Source of the DNA: Betaproteobacteria bacterium
GTDB lineage: Bacteria > Pseudomonadota > Gammaproteobacteria > Burkholderiales > Usitatibacteraceae
Assembly: GCA_016709665.1 (NCBI GenBank)
Contig: JADJMI010000029.1
Coordinates: 186,001-250,000, forward strand
Length of the DNA stretch: 64,000 bases
Direction of reading: 5' to 3'
Shown: piece by piece, positions 19,944-28,956 of the stretch
Position numbering within the stretch: position 1 is the stretch's first letter
Layout of the letters: each line of letters opens with the position of its first letter
The notes under the pieces: generated by a model
Database searches by the model: none
What the model saw: only the letters and a program-made list of their open reading frames with translations
What the model was told of the DNA's origin: nothing
Program-made: the position numbers and the translations under genes

Positions 19944-21299
19944 TCACGACCGGGTGGCGGGCTCGGCCGTCAGGACCGCGCCACGAAGGCTGTGGGGGTG
20001 GGCATGCACGATCTCGACATCGACGAAATGACCGACGAGTCGCGCCGGGCCGGGGAAATTCACGATGCGGTTGTTGTCGGTGCGGGCGGCGAGTTCGGCC
20101 GCATCCTTGCGCGAGGGGCCCTCGACGAGCACGCGCTGGCGCGTGCCGACCATGGCGCGCGAATACCCCTCGGCGAGCGCCTGGATGCGCGCCTGCAGGC
20201 GCGAGAGCCGGGCGAGCTTCACCGCCTGGGGCGTCGCATCCTCGAGGTTGGCGGCCGGCGTGCCGGGACGGCTGCTGTAGACGAAGCTGAACGAGCCGTC
20301 GAAACGCACGTCCTCGATGAGCTTCATCGTCTGCTCGAAGTCCGCCTCGGTCTCGCCGGGGAAGCCCACGATGAAGTCGGTCGAGATCGAGATGTCCGGC
20401 CTCGCGAGGCGCAGGCGCCGGATGATCGACCGGTACTCCATCGCCGTGTAGTTGCGCTTCATGGCTGCGAGAATGCGGTCCGACCCGGACTGCACCGGCA
20501 GGTGCACCTGCGAGACGAGCTTCGGCAGCCTGGCGTACGCGTCGATGAGGCGCTGGGTGAATTCGAGCGGGTGCGAGGTGGTGTAGCGCAGGCGTTCGAT
20601 GCCCTCGACCCGCGAGACGTGCGCGAGGAGCAGGGCGAAATCCGCGATCTCGCCGTCGGCCATCGGGCCTGCGTAGGCGTTCACGTTCTGGCCGAGGAGC
20701 GTCACTTCCTTCACGCCCTTGAGCGCGAGGTCGCGCACTTCGGCGAGCACGTCCTCGAAGGGGCGCGACACTTCCTCGCCGCGCGTGTAGGGCACGACGC
20801 AGAAGCTGCAGTACTTGCTGCAGCCCTCCATGATCGAGACGAACGCGCCCGCGCCCTCGACGCGAGCGGGCGGCAGGTGGTCGAACTTCTCGATCTCCGG
20901 GAAGGAGATGTCCACCTGCGCGCGTCCCCGGGTACGCCTGTCCTCGAGAAGCTGCGGAAGGCGGTGCAGGGTCTGGGGGCCGAACACCACGTCGACGAAC
21001 GGCGCGCGGCGCACGATGGCCTCGCCCTCCTGGCTGGCGACGCACCCGCCCACGCCGATGAGCAGGCCCGGCTTCGCCTGCTTCAGGGGGCGAAGGCGCC
21101 CGAGGTCGGCGAACACCTTCTCCTGCGCCTTCTCGCGCACCGAACAGGTGTTGAAGAGGATGAGGTCGGCATCCTCGGCCCGGTCCGTCTTTTCGTAGCC
21201 TTCGGCGGCGGCGAGGACGTCGGCCATCTTGTCGGAATCGTATTCGTTCATCTGGCACCCGAAGGTGCGGATGAAGACTTTCTTGGCGGAGTCGGCCAT
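19944..21299 (-). CDS. miaB: tRNA-2-methylthio-N6-dimethylallyladenosine synthase MiaB
   Basis: The product (451 residues) is the radical-SAM methylthiotransferase that converts i6A37 to ms2i6A37 in tRNAs reading UNN codons. The N-terminal domain begins KKVFIRTFGCQMNEYDSD and holds the auxiliary-cluster cysteines (FGCQMN, NTCSVR, GGCVAS). The radical-SAM site is MEGCSKYCSFCVVPYTRG (CxxxCxxC). A TRAM domain (RQRVLVEGPSRKD...) closes the protein. The ATG at 21299 matches the conserved start. Normally followed by phoH-ybeY-corC-lnt; here two metalloprotease genes intervene. Confidence 0.97.
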   Translation of the reverse strand: MADSAKKVFIRTFGCQMNEYDSDKMADVLAAAEGYEKTDRAEDADLILFNTCSVREKAQEKVFADLGRLRPLKQAKPGLLIGVGGCVASQEGEAIVRRAPFVDVVFGPQTLHRLPQLLEDRRTRGRAQVDISFPEIEKFDHLPPARVEGAGAFVSIMEGCSKYCSFCVVPYTRGEEVSRPFEDVLAEVRDLALKGVKEVTLLGQNVNAYAGPMADGEIADFALLLAHVSRVEGIERLRYTTSHPLEFTQRLIDAYARLPKLVSQVHLPVQSGSDRILAAMKRNYTAMEYRSIIRRLRLARPDISISTDFIVGFPGETEADFEQTMKLIEDVRFDGSFSFVYSSRPGTPAANLEDATPQAVKLARLSRLQARIQALAEGYSRAMVGTRQRVLVEGPSRKDAAELAARTDNNRIVNFPGPARLVGHFVDVEIVHAHPHSLRGAVLTAEPATRS

Positions 21300-21460
21300 G
21301 GGGAGTCCTGGATCGCGGAGGTTGAATCCGGGCAGGCGGAAAAAGAATGCGATTGTAGCCGAACGCCCCAGCCCGGGCCCTTGGGCCGAAGGGGTCCACG
21401 GCCTTGGCTCGCCGCGAGTTTCGCGTGCTAGATTCGCCCCGAAGCCCGCACGATCGCGCC

Positions 21461-22195
21461 ATGCCCGCCCCCACCGAACCCGACATCCGCCGCGACCTTG
21501 CTGCCGCCTACCGCCTCGCGGCCCGGCGCGGCTGGGACGACACGGTCTGGACGCACATTTCCGCATCCGTTCCCGGCGAGCCCGGCCGCTACCTTCTCAA
21601 CCGCTTCGGGCTGCAGTTCGCCGAGATCACGCCCGAAAACCTCGTGAAGGTGGACGTGGCCGGCCGCGTCGTCGACGGCAGCGGCGCGCCGGTGAACCCC
21701 AGCGGCTTCGCGATACACGGCTGCATCCATGCGGCCCGCCCCGATGCGCATTGCGTGCTCCACCTGCACACGGTTTGGGGGCAGGCGCTCGCGGCGATGC
21801 CGCAGGGCCTGCTGCCCTGCTCGCAACCGGCGATGCGCCTGCACGGCCGCCTGGGCCGCCATCCCTACGAGGGCCTCGCGTTCACCGCCGACGAACAGGG
21901 GCGGCTCGTGGCCGCCCTGGGCGATCTCGACGGCCTCATCCTCGAGAACCACGGCATCCTCACCGTGGGCCGCACCGTGGCCGAGGCTTTCGTGCTGATG
22001 ATGCTCATCGAGCGCGCGGCGCAGGTGCAGGTGAACGCCATGGCCGCGACCGGCGGCCGACCCCTCGTGGCGAACGATGAAGTGGCCGAAAGGACCTATC
22101 GGCAGTGGATCGGCGACGGCCTCACGCCCGAGGGCGCCGACGAATGGCCCGCGCTGCTGCGCTCGCTGGACGACCCGATTTCCCCGAAACCCTGA
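21461..22195 (+). CDS. Class II aldolase/adducin-family protein
   Basis: The product (244 residues) has the class II aldolase fold: N-terminal DLAAAYRLAARRGWDDTVWTH, zinc-binding histidines in CVLHLHTVWGQAL, and a further ligand region in LILENHGILTVGRT. Members include fuculose-phosphate aldolases, decarboxylases and many enzymes of unknown substrate; this length and the THIS start resemble the uncharacterised aldolase/epimerase group rather than a named sugar aldolase. The ATG at 21461 is chosen over an earlier in-frame start because homology begins there. It is divergent from miaB and 16 nt ahead of a tautomerase gene, suggesting a small catabolic pair. Confidence 0.85.
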   Translation: MPAPTEPDIRRDLAAAYRLAARRGWDDTVWTHISASVPGEPGRYLLNRFGLQFAEITPENLVKVDVAGRVVDGSGAPVNPSGFAIHGCIHAARPDAHCVLHLHTVWGQALAAMPQGLLPCSQPAMRLHGRLGRHPYEGLAFTADEQGRLVAALGDLDGLILENHGILTVGRTVAEAFVLMMLIERAAQVQVNAMAATGGRPLVANDEVAERTYRQWIGDGLTPEGADEWPALLRSLDDPISPKP

Positions 22196-22211
22196 ACGCG
22201 AAGGAAATGCC

Positions 22212-22400
22212 ATGCCCATCATCCACGTCCAGCTGTTCGAAGGCCGCAGCATCGACCAGAAGCGCGCCTACGCGAAGGCGCTCACCGACGCGTCCGTCCA
22301 GGTGCTGGGGATCGACCCCGGCGCCGTCGACGTGATCTTCAGCGACGTGAAGAAGAGCGACTGGGCGACGGGCGGCGTGCTCTGGAGCGACCCGAAGTAG
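22212..22400 (+). CDS. 4-oxalocrotonate tautomerase-family protein
   Basis: The product (62 residues) is a minimal tautomerase. The mature N-terminal proline (MPIIHVQLFEGRS) is the catalytic base of the family, and the DIGAVDVIF-type core is represented by GIDPGAVDVIFSDV. It is preceded by a good ribosome site (AAGGAA). It follows the class II aldolase gene by 16 nt, consistent with a shared operon handling a keto/enol acid. The precise substrate cannot be inferred. Confidence 0.9.
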   Translation: MPIIHVQLFEGRSIDQKRAYAKALTDASVQVLGIDPGAVDVIFSDVKKSDWATGGVLWSDPK

Positions 22401-22703
22401 GGAGTAGCGGCAACGAAAGCGCCGGTTGGAAAGGCCGAACGGCGTTTGCGCGCAAAGTACCGGCACCGAATCGACGCGAGCGCGGGATGGGCGGCTCGGT
22501 ACCGGTTGTAGTTGCGGGGCGACAACCAAACGCGTCTCGGCTCAAGCACTTGCCGCGACCGGAACTCCGGCTTGTCGCCGGCGCCCGACGCTCGCCAATC
22601 GCGGGTTGGCCGCAATTTATTGATTACAAGTGCAATTTTTAGTGGCACGGGTCGTGCGATTGACCGACGCGCTCAATTTCAGCGACTGCCGACAATTGCC
22701 GAC
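22401..22703. other. 303-nt non-coding leader with lower G+C than surroundings
   Basis: No supported gene is present. The stretch holds an imperfect 11-bp inverted repeat (22459-22469 and 22496-22506, one mismatch), an A/T-rich patch around 22610-22640, and a candidate sigma-54 promoter at 22643-22657. No tRNA-like or terminator structure was recognised after the tautomerase gene. Confidence 0.6.
22643..22657 (+). promoter_or_regulatory. Candidate sigma-54 (-24/-12) promoter
   Basis: TGGCACG (22643-22649), a 4-nt gap, then GTGC (22654-22657) compare with the consensus TGGCACG-N4-TTGC. The invariant GG (22644-22645) and GC (22656-22657) are separated by exactly 10 nt. A start of transcription near 22669 would leave a leader of about 35 nt before the ATG at 22704. 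No activator-binding site was identified. Confidence 0.45.
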
Positions 22704-25700
22704 ATGTCCCGTACCGTTCACGCAGCGCCCACCGAATCAGCGGCGCGTTCACCGTTCCTCTCCTGGCTGGTGCTCGGACTCCTGGTGTTTGCCGTGGGGC
22801 AAACAAATGCCTTCGGCGAGGAGCGCGTCCGCATCGGACTCACGAAGACGGCGTCCGATGCGACGATCGTGTCCTTCGGGCTGCCGCTGGCGCCCGGGCA
22901 GCTCACCGACCCGGCGCACATCGCGGTGGTCACCCATCCGGGCAACGTGCCCATCGCCAACGTGAGGGCGCGCACGCTTCTGTCGCACTACAGCACGGCG
23001 GGTGCGCCCACCAGCATCAAGTCCGTGCTCATCCAGTTCCCGATCTCGGCGATGCCCGGGACGGGGATGACCGTCGAGGTGATCGTGAACACGGTCGCGC
23101 CAGGCGCCGCGAGCGGCACGCAGCCCTTCACCGCGGCCTCCTTCGTCGCGCCGGAGTCCATCCAGACGACGGACCGGCGCATCGTGCTGAACGGCTCGGT
23201 CTATTCGCTCACCGAGACCAACATCCAGTCGCGCACGCTTTTCACCGGCACGGAGCCGAAGGTCCTGGCGACCTACCCGGACGGCTACCTGGCGGGCACG
23301 GGCCTGTTCGGCGAGCTCATGTCCCGGGCGGAGCTGCTCGCCAAGCCCAAGCTGCAGGGCATGAAGTACCTGTCGGACAACTTCGCCCTGTTCACCTCGT
23401 CGATGATGTACGCGGACTACCGCATGAATTCCGATACGGCCGCGGTCTACGACCAGGCGAATTTCGAGGGCTGGCTCTACGACCGCTGCGCCACGTATCT
23501 CACGGCGTACGCGCACACCGGCGACGTGAAGTACCTGCGCTACTCGATGCGCTCGTGCTCGTACTATTCGGGCCAGATCGGCACCTCCGGCGCCAACCAG
23601 GGGATCTTCCTGGGCAAGCCGACACGGGACACGAAGTACTCGCACCAGCGGGGCGTGTACCTCTATTACGCGCTCACCGGCGACGAGGCGGCCCTCGCGG
23701 CCGGCACGAACATGGCCGTGATGTGGAATGCCGATACCGAGTTCGTCTCCTCGTACCGCACGGGCCGCATCGCGAGCTCCGCGAACCTGTGGACGGAGCG
23801 GCTGCTCTCGACGAGCCTGGAGGGGCTCGCGTACGGCTTCGCCATCACCGGCAACGCGACCTACCGCACGGCGGCGCAGCAGATCTTCGAGACGGCCCAC
23901 CGGCACGTCACCACGGCCAGCCAGTCCGAGCTCAACACCATCATGCAGACCATCGCGGGAGCGTCCTTTCCGCCCCAGAACTGCTGGATCCACTCGGCGG
24001 CGCAGCATGCGGAGGGCGGCGACCTCGAGCCGTGGTGCTCGAGCTGGATGAGCGAGCTGATCGTCGACCCGATGCGCGCCTACCAGGAGGTCACCGGGGA
24101 CGCCCGCGTCGACGAGGTCTTCATCCGGCTGGGGCGCTTCATGCGCGACATCGGCACCACGTACGTGTCCGGCGGCACCTTCCAGACGGCCTCCCGGTTC
24201 ATCGACCCGCAGGCGGCCTGCTACACGACGCCCACCAGCCGCAAGCTCGTGCCCTCCTACGGCGCGGGGCTGAACCAGGGCGGGGTGCGCCAGAACTTCG
24301 GCGACACCTCCGACGAGGAGCACTGCGCCGACGCCTCGGTGCTCATGTCCTCGGCAATCCGGGCGCTGCACCGCTCGGGCCAGTTCAACAATGCCTACAA
24401 CGTGGCCGGGCTGCAGACGGAGGGCCGATCGTTCGTCGCGCTCTTCCACGAGCTCTCTTCCTGCGCGAGAAGCACCTTCCAGAACTGGACGCGCACGGGC
24501 CGCGACCCGCGAACAAAGACGAGCGCCGAGCTGGCCCCGGGGTACGGCAACAACGACCCGGCCGCCCAGCGCAACTTCATGACCGCGAACAAGATCGGCT
24601 ACCCCTCCTATCCCACGGATCCCCAGCGCAAGCTCAGCTGGTGGTTCAACACCTCGATATTGAGCCCCCGGATGATGGACCAGGTGGGAATCGACGTGGG
24701 TGCCGCCACCGGCGCCGGCTACGTGCAGGGCGCCTCGTGCGGGGCGGCGACGACCATGCCTCCCACGACGCCGGTCGTCTTCACGGGCGGCAAGGCCGGC
24801 CAGACGATCACGTTCGCCGCGGCGCCCGTGGTCGCGATCGGCGGCTCCGGCTACGTGGCGGCCACCGCCTCCTCGGGCCTGCTGCCGACCTACACGAGCA
24901 CCACGCCCTCGGTCTGCACCGTCTCCGGCAACCGGGTCGCGGCCGTGGCCCAGGGCACCTGCATCATCGCGGCCAACCAGGCCGGCAACGCGAACTACAA
25001 TGCGGCGCTCGCGGTCACGCAATCATTCACGGTGCCGCCGCTCGATGGCCTGGCGTTCTCGAGCCCGAGTGCCGCCACTTTCACCGTCAATTCGCCGGGC
25101 ACCTTCACCGTGACCGCAACGGGATCGCCCGTGCCTGCGCTTTCGGTTGCGGGCGCGCTTCCCCAAGGCATCACCTTCACTTCTTCAACGGGCGTACTGG
25201 CCGGCACGCCGGCGACCGGCACAGCCGGCGACTACCCGCTCACGTTCACGGCCAGCAACGGCGTGGCGACGAATGCGACGCAGTCCTTCACCCTCACGGT
25301 GGCGAACATCGCGCCGAATTCCTACACCGTGACACCCAGCGCCGGACCCAACGGCACGATCGCGCCGTCAACGCCGCAGTCCGTCACACAAGGTGGCGCC
25401 GCGACATTCACGGTGACCCCGAGTACGGGCCACACGGCCAGCGTCAGCGGTACCTGTGGCGGCACGCTCGCAGGCAACACCTTCACCACGAACGCGGTCA
25501 CCGCGGCCTGCACCGTGGTGGCAGGCTTCACGCTGAACGCCTACAGCATCACGGCCACCGCCAGCCCGAGCGCGGGCGGCACGGTCACCTGCACGCCGAA
25601 CCCGGTTGGCCATGGAGCCGCCAGCACGTGCACGGCAACGGCCCGCGCGGGCTACACCTTCAGCGCCTTCAGCGGTGCCTGCACGGGATCGACCTGCTCG

Positions 25701-27008
25701 CTCTCCAACGTGACCGCGGCGAGAAGCCTCACCGCCACGTTCACGCCGAACACTTACGCCATCACAACCACCGCCAGCCCGAGCGCGGGCGGCACGGTCA
25801 CCTGCACGCCGAACCCGGTTGGCCATGGAGCCGCCAGCACGTGCACGGCAACGGCCCGCGCGGGCTACACCTTCAGCGCTTTCAGCGGTGCCTGCACGGG
25901 GTCGACCTGCACGCTGTCCAACGTGACAGCAGCCCGGAACGTGACGGCGAACTTTTCGGCTGCCCCGGCGGGCACCTTTGCCCTCACGGTGACGAAGAGC
26001 GGTGGCGGGACGGGGTTGGTCGCTTCTTCGGCACCGGGTATCGACTGCGGCGCAACGTGTTCGGCCAATTTCAACTCCGGCATCTCCGTCGCCCTGGCAG
26101 CGGTGCCATTTTCCGGCTCGTACTTGAAGCGCTGGAGCGGGGCTTGCACCGGCACGGGCGCCTGCAACGTGACGATGGATGCGGCGAAGAGCGCGAACGC
26201 GGAGTTCAAGCTGAAGACCACGATCCCGCGCCTCGCCAATATTTCCACGCGAATGCAGGTGCTCTCCGGCAACGACGTGTTGATCGGCGGCTTCATAATC
26301 GGCGGCGCGGTTCCCAAGACGGTGGTGGTGCGCGCCCGTGGGCCGTCTCTCATCCCCTTCGGCATCCCCAACGCCCTGGTCAACCCGAGGATGGATCTCT
26401 TCTCGGGGCAGGACATCATCGCGACGAACGACAACTGGCAGACGCAAACCATTCCGGCGGACGTGGCTGCGATCCAGGCCTCGGGCTTCGCGCCGACCAA
26501 CGATCTCGAGTCGGCGATCCGCACGACCCTCGCCCCCGGCGCCTACACGGCGGTGGTCACCGGCGTGGGCAACGGATCCGGGGTGGGAATCGTCGAGGTG
26601 TTCGAGGTGGACCTGCCCGAAATCCCACTCATCAACATCTCCACGCGCGGGCAGGTGCTGACGGCGAACGACGTGATGATCGGGGGCTTCATCATCCAGG
26701 GGGACGCGCCGCAGACCGTCATCATTCGCGCGCGCGGGCCGAGCCTGGTTCCCTTCGGGATTCCCAACGCGCTGCTCGATCCGGTGCTGCAGCTCTTCGA
26801 CGGCCCGACGCCGATCGCGACGAACGACGACTGGCAACTGCAGGCTACCCCCGCCGACTTGGCGCGGATCCAGGGCTCGGGCTTCGCTCCGAGCGACACG
26901 CGCGAGGCGGTGATCAGCATCACGCTGCCACCGGGCGCCTACACCGCCATCGTCACCGGCAAGAACGGCACGACGGGGGGGGGCATCATGGGAGTGGTCG
27001 CGGCGTAA
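22704..27008 (+). CDS. Giant secreted multidomain protein (helical domain, Ig-like and InlB-like repeats, C-terminal tandem domains)
   Basis: The product is 1434 residues. The ATG at 22704 gives an N-terminal hydrophobic export signal (FLSWLVLGLLVFAVG); the open frame upstream lacks one. Rough layout: residues 35-200, an unrecognised beta-type region; 200-660, a helix-rich region with repeated Tyr/Trp motifs (GWLYDRCATYLTAYAHTGD, SHQRGVYLYYALTGDEAAL) that resembles the alpha/alpha toroids of polysaccharide lyases or hydrolases, though this is only an inference. Residues 694-775 form a bacterial Ig-like domain (STTPSVCTVSG). Residues 779-867 form a putative Ig domain of the He_PIG type (LPQGITFTSSTGVLAGTP). 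Residues 870-1172 are Cys-containing InlB/B-repeat-like modules, two nearly identical. Residues 1172-1434 are two copies of a ~125-residue domain (STR.QVL, GGFII, VRARGPSL). No PEP-CTERM, LPXTG or transmembrane anchor was seen. Likely extracellular; function unproven. Confidence 0.85.
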   Translation: MSRTVHAAPTESAARSPFLSWLVLGLLVFAVGQTNAFGEERVRIGLTKTASDATIVSFGLPLAPGQLTDPAHIAVVTHPGNVPIANVRARTLLSHYSTAGAPTSIKSVLIQFPISAMPGTGMTVEVIVNTVAPGAASGTQPFTAASFVAPESIQTTDRRIVLNGSVYSLTETNIQSRTLFTGTEPKVLATYPDGYLAGTGLFGELMSRAELLAKPKLQGMKYLSDNFALFTSSMMYADYRMNSDTAAVYDQANFEGWLYDRCATYLTAYAHTGDVKYLRYSMRSCSYYSGQIGTSGANQGIFLGKPTRDTKYSHQRGVYLYYALTGDEAALAAGTNMAVMWNADTEFVSSYRTGRIASSANLWTERLLSTSLEGLAYGFAITGNATYRTAAQQIFETAHRHVTTASQSELNTIMQTIAGASFPPQNCWIHSAAQHAEGGDLEPWCSSWMSELIVDPMRAYQEVTGDARVDEVFIRLGRFMRDIGTTYVSGGTFQTASRFIDPQAACYTTPTSRKLVPSYGAGLNQGGVRQNFGDTSDEEHCADASVLMSSAIRALHRSGQFNNAYNVAGLQTEGRSFVALFHELSSCARSTFQNWTRTGRDPRTKTSAELAPGYGNNDPAAQRNFMTANKIGYPSYPTDPQRKLSWWFNTSILSPRMMDQVGIDVGAATGAGYVQGASCGAATTMPPTTPVVFTGGKAGQTITFAAAPVVAIGGSGYVAATASSGLLPTYTSTTPSVCTVSGNRVAAVAQGTCIIAANQAGNANYNAALAVTQSFTVPPLDGLAFSSPSAATFTVNSPGTFTVTATGSPVPALSVAGALPQGITFTSSTGVLAGTPATGTAGDYPLTFTASNGVATNATQSFTLTVANIAPNSYTVTPSAGPNGTIAPSTPQSVTQGGAATFTVTPSTGHTASVSGTCGGTLAGNTFTTNAVTAACTVVAGFTLNAYSITATASPSAGGTVTCTPNPVGHGAASTCTATARAGYTFSAFSGACTGSTCSLSNVTAARSLTATFTPNTYAITTTASPSAGGTVTCTPNPVGHGAASTCTATARAGYTFSAFSGACTGSTCTLSNVTAARNVTANFSAAPAGTFALTVTKSGGGTGLVASSAPGIDCGATCSANFNSGISVALAAVPFSGSYLKRWSGACTGTGACNVTMDAAKSANAEFKLKTTIPRLANISTRMQVLSGNDVLIGGFIIGGAVPKTVVVRARGPSLIPFGIPNALVNPRMDLFSGQDIIATNDNWQTQTIPADVAAIQASGFAPTNDLESAIRTTLAPGAYTAVVTGVGNGSGVGIVEVFEVDLPEIPLINISTRGQVLTANDVMIGGFIIQGDAPQTVIIRARGPSLVPFGIPNALLDPVLQLFDGPTPIATNDDWQLQATPADLARIQGSGFAPSDTREAVISITLPPGAYTAIVTGKNGTTGGGIMGVVAA
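25555..25666 (+). repeat. Intragenic repeat, copy 1 (112 nt identical to 25768-25879)
   Basis: This block is identical to 25768-25879, with a 213-nt (71-codon) period. Each copy encodes the core of a Cys-containing InlB-like module with PSAGGTVTCTPNPVGHG. Synonymous identity over 112 nt indicates recent duplication or gene conversion. Confidence 0.93.
25768..25879 (+). repeat. Intragenic repeat, copy 2
   Basis: Second copy of the 112-nt identical block at 25555-25666; the sequences first differ at 25880 (T against C). Short diverged flanks complete the 213-nt unit. Confidence 0.93.
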
Positions 27009-27058
27009 CAGCCTGCGCCAGGGGGAAGAGCGTGGCGCCGCGAGCTCCGCAGGAACCT

Positions 27059-27805
27059 TCAGCGGATGGCGATCGGCTCGTCGATGGCCCGGGTGGCGGC
27101 GTCGATGAAGCGGTCGCGCAGGCGCTCGTCCATCTCGAGCGCGCGCGCGATCTTCCCGATGAAGGCGTCGTCGAACTCCTGGGGCCCGGCCGGGAAGAGC
27201 GACAGGTAGATCGTGACCGCGGCGAGGTCGCTGCCGAGCGAGGACGGATGGATGCCGTCCGCGTAGAGCCGCGTGCGCGGCGCCTGCGAGAGCACCCGGA
27301 ACCAGGCCTCGCCCGCCGGCAATAGGACGGCGTCGATGGCCTTGGCCGCGAGGCGGTAGGACTGGATCGTGGCCGGGAAGTCCTTCGGCCGGTCCGCGAG
27401 CGGCCAGACCATGTAGAGGGCCGGTTTCGCGCCGGCGGTGCGGATCGGCTGCGCGAATCGCTTCGCGAATTCGACGAGTTGCGCGCGCCCCTCCTCGTGG
27501 GCCGAGGTGCCCTGTTGCAGCACTACGTAGTCCCAGCCCCCCTTCCGGATGGCCTCGAGCGCCCGTCCGTCCTGCCAGTGGTCCTCCAGGCTGAAGGACG
27601 GGTAAGCCACCGATTCTACCTGCACGGCACGGCCCGTGGCCTTCGCGACGCCCGCGATCCGCTGCGGCAGGTCCGTCGTGTACGTCAGGCTGTTGCCGAT
27701 GAAGAGGACGCGAACAGGCGGGCCGGCCGGATTTTCCTGCGCGAACGCGCCGCCGGCCGCGAGGGCGAGCGCGAGGAGGATGGTCCGCAGGCAGGCGGCG
27801 AGCAT
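27059..27805 (-). CDS. Secreted SGNH/GDSL-type hydrolase
   Basis: The product (248 residues) has a Sec signal (LLALALAAGGAFAQ). SGNH block I is VLFIGNSLTYTTDLP with the nucleophilic serine, and block V is YADGIHPSSLGSDLA with the catalytic Asp and His. A block II glycine region and VLQQGTSAHEEG, similar to block III, lie between. Family members are esterases, lipases or carbohydrate deacetylases; the substrate cannot be assigned. It converges on the giant secreted protein gene (50 nt between stops), and it is 59 nt downstream of ychF on the same strand, so it may ride on that transcript. Confidence 0.86.
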   Translation of the reverse strand: MLAACLRTILLALALAAGGAFAQENPAGPPVRVLFIGNSLTYTTDLPQRIAGVAKATGRAVQVESVAYPSFSLEDHWQDGRALEAIRKGGWDYVVLQQGTSAHEEGRAQLVEFAKRFAQPIRTAGAKPALYMVWPLADRPKDFPATIQSYRLAAKAIDAVLLPAGEAWFRVLSQAPRTRLYADGIHPSSLGSDLAAVTIYLSLFPAGPQEFDDAFIGKIARALEMDERLRDRFIDAATRAIDEPIAIR

Positions 27806-27864
27806 GCGGCGAGTCTAGTCGCCGCCCCCCGGCCATGCGTTACGGAATGTGGAGCGGCGGTCCG

Positions 27865-28956
27865 TCAGACGTTGAAGCGGAAGTGCATCACGTCGCCATC
27901 CTTCACGATGTATTCCTTGCCCTCCAGGCGCATCTTCCCGGCTTCCTTCGCGCCCTGCTCGCCCTTGCACGCGATGAAGTCGTCGTACGCGATGACTTCC
28001 GCCCGGATGAAGCCCTTCTCGAAATCCGTGTGGATGGCGGCGGCGGCGCGGGGGGCGGTGTCGCCCTTGTGGATCGTCCAGGCGCGCACTTCCTTCTCGC
28101 CGGCCGTGAAGTAGGTCTGCAGGCCCAGCAGGCCGAAGGTGGCGCGCACGAGCCGGTCGAGGCCGGGCTCCTTCATGCCCATGTCGGCGAGGAACATCTC
28201 CTTTTCGTCACCCTCGAGGTCGGCGATCTCGCTTTCGAGCTTCGCGCAGATGGCGACGACGGGCGCGCCTTCCTTCGCCGCGTAGGCCTTCACCTTCTCG
28301 AGCAGCGGGTTGTTCTCGAATCCGTGCTCCTCGACGTTGGCCACGTAGAGGGCGGGCTTCGCGGTGAGGAGCTGGAGCGGCTGCAGCAGGGCCATTTCGT
28401 CGTCCGAGAGGCCGAGCGCGCGCACCGGGTGCAGGCCGTCGAGCGACTTGTGGACCTTCTCGAGGACCGCGACGAGCTTCGCGTCCTCCTTGTTGCCGGA
28501 GCGCGCGCTGCCGAGCTTCCTCTCGCGGATGCGGTCGACGGTGGCCATGTCGGCGAGCGCGAGCTCGGTGTGGATCACCTCGATGTCGGAGATGGGATCC
28601 ACCTTGCCCGCGACGTGCACGACGTTGTCGTCCTCGAAGCACCGCACGACGTTGGCGATGGCCTCGGTCTCGCGGATGTTGGCGAGGAACTGGTTGCCCA
28701 GGCCCTCGCCCTTCGAGGCGCCGGCCACCAGGCCCGCGATGTCGACGAACTCGACGATGGCCGGCAGGATCTTGAGCGGCTTCGCGATCGCCGCGATGGC
28801 GGCGAGGCGCGGATCGGGCACCTCCACGACGCCGACGTTCGGCTCGATCGTGCAGAAGGGGTAGTTCTCGGCCGCGATGCCGGCCTTCGTGAGCGCGTTG
28901 AAAAGGGTGGACTTGCCGACGTTGGGCAGGCCGACGATGCCGCATTGCAGGGTCAT
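27865..28956 (-). CDS. ychF: Redox-regulated ATPase YchF (OLA1 family)
   Basis: The product (363 residues) is an Obg-like, ribosome-associated ATPase. The P-loop is GLPNVGKSTLFNAL, G3 is DIAGLVAGASKGEGLGNQFL, and the site corresponding to NKxD is altered (YVANVEEH), as is typical for this ATP-preferring family. A TGS domain ends the protein (REGDVMHFRFNV-like tail, here KDGDVMHFRFNV). The ATG (28954-28956) overlaps the pth stop as ATGA. pth-ychF adjacency is widely conserved. Confidence 0.97.
   Translation of the reverse strand: MTLQCGIVGLPNVGKSTLFNALTKAGIAAENYPFCTIEPNVGVVEVPDPRLAAIAAIAKPLKILPAIVEFVDIAGLVAGASKGEGLGNQFLANIRETEAIANVVRCFEDDNVVHVAGKVDPISDIEVIHTELALADMATVDRIRERKLGSARSGNKEDAKLVAVLEKVHKSLDGLHPVRALGLSDDEMALLQPLQLLTAKPALYVANVEEHGFENNPLLEKVKAYAAKEGAPVVAICAKLESEIADLEGDEKEMFLADMGMKEPGLDRLVRATFGLLGLQTYFTAGEKEVRAWTIHKGDTAPRAAAAIHTDFEKGFIRAEVIAYDDFIACKGEQGAKEAGKMRLEGKEYIVKDGDVMHFRFNV

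Noticed and set aside
26975..26983. A nine-G run near the 3' end of the giant secreted protein gene as another frameshift
   Set aside because: The frame after the run gives GIMGVVAA and a proper stop, and matches the end of the preceding repeat better than the alternative frames.
25318..27008. Repeats as a CRISPR array
   Set aside because: They are in-frame protein repeats of 71 and ~125 codons without short spacers.
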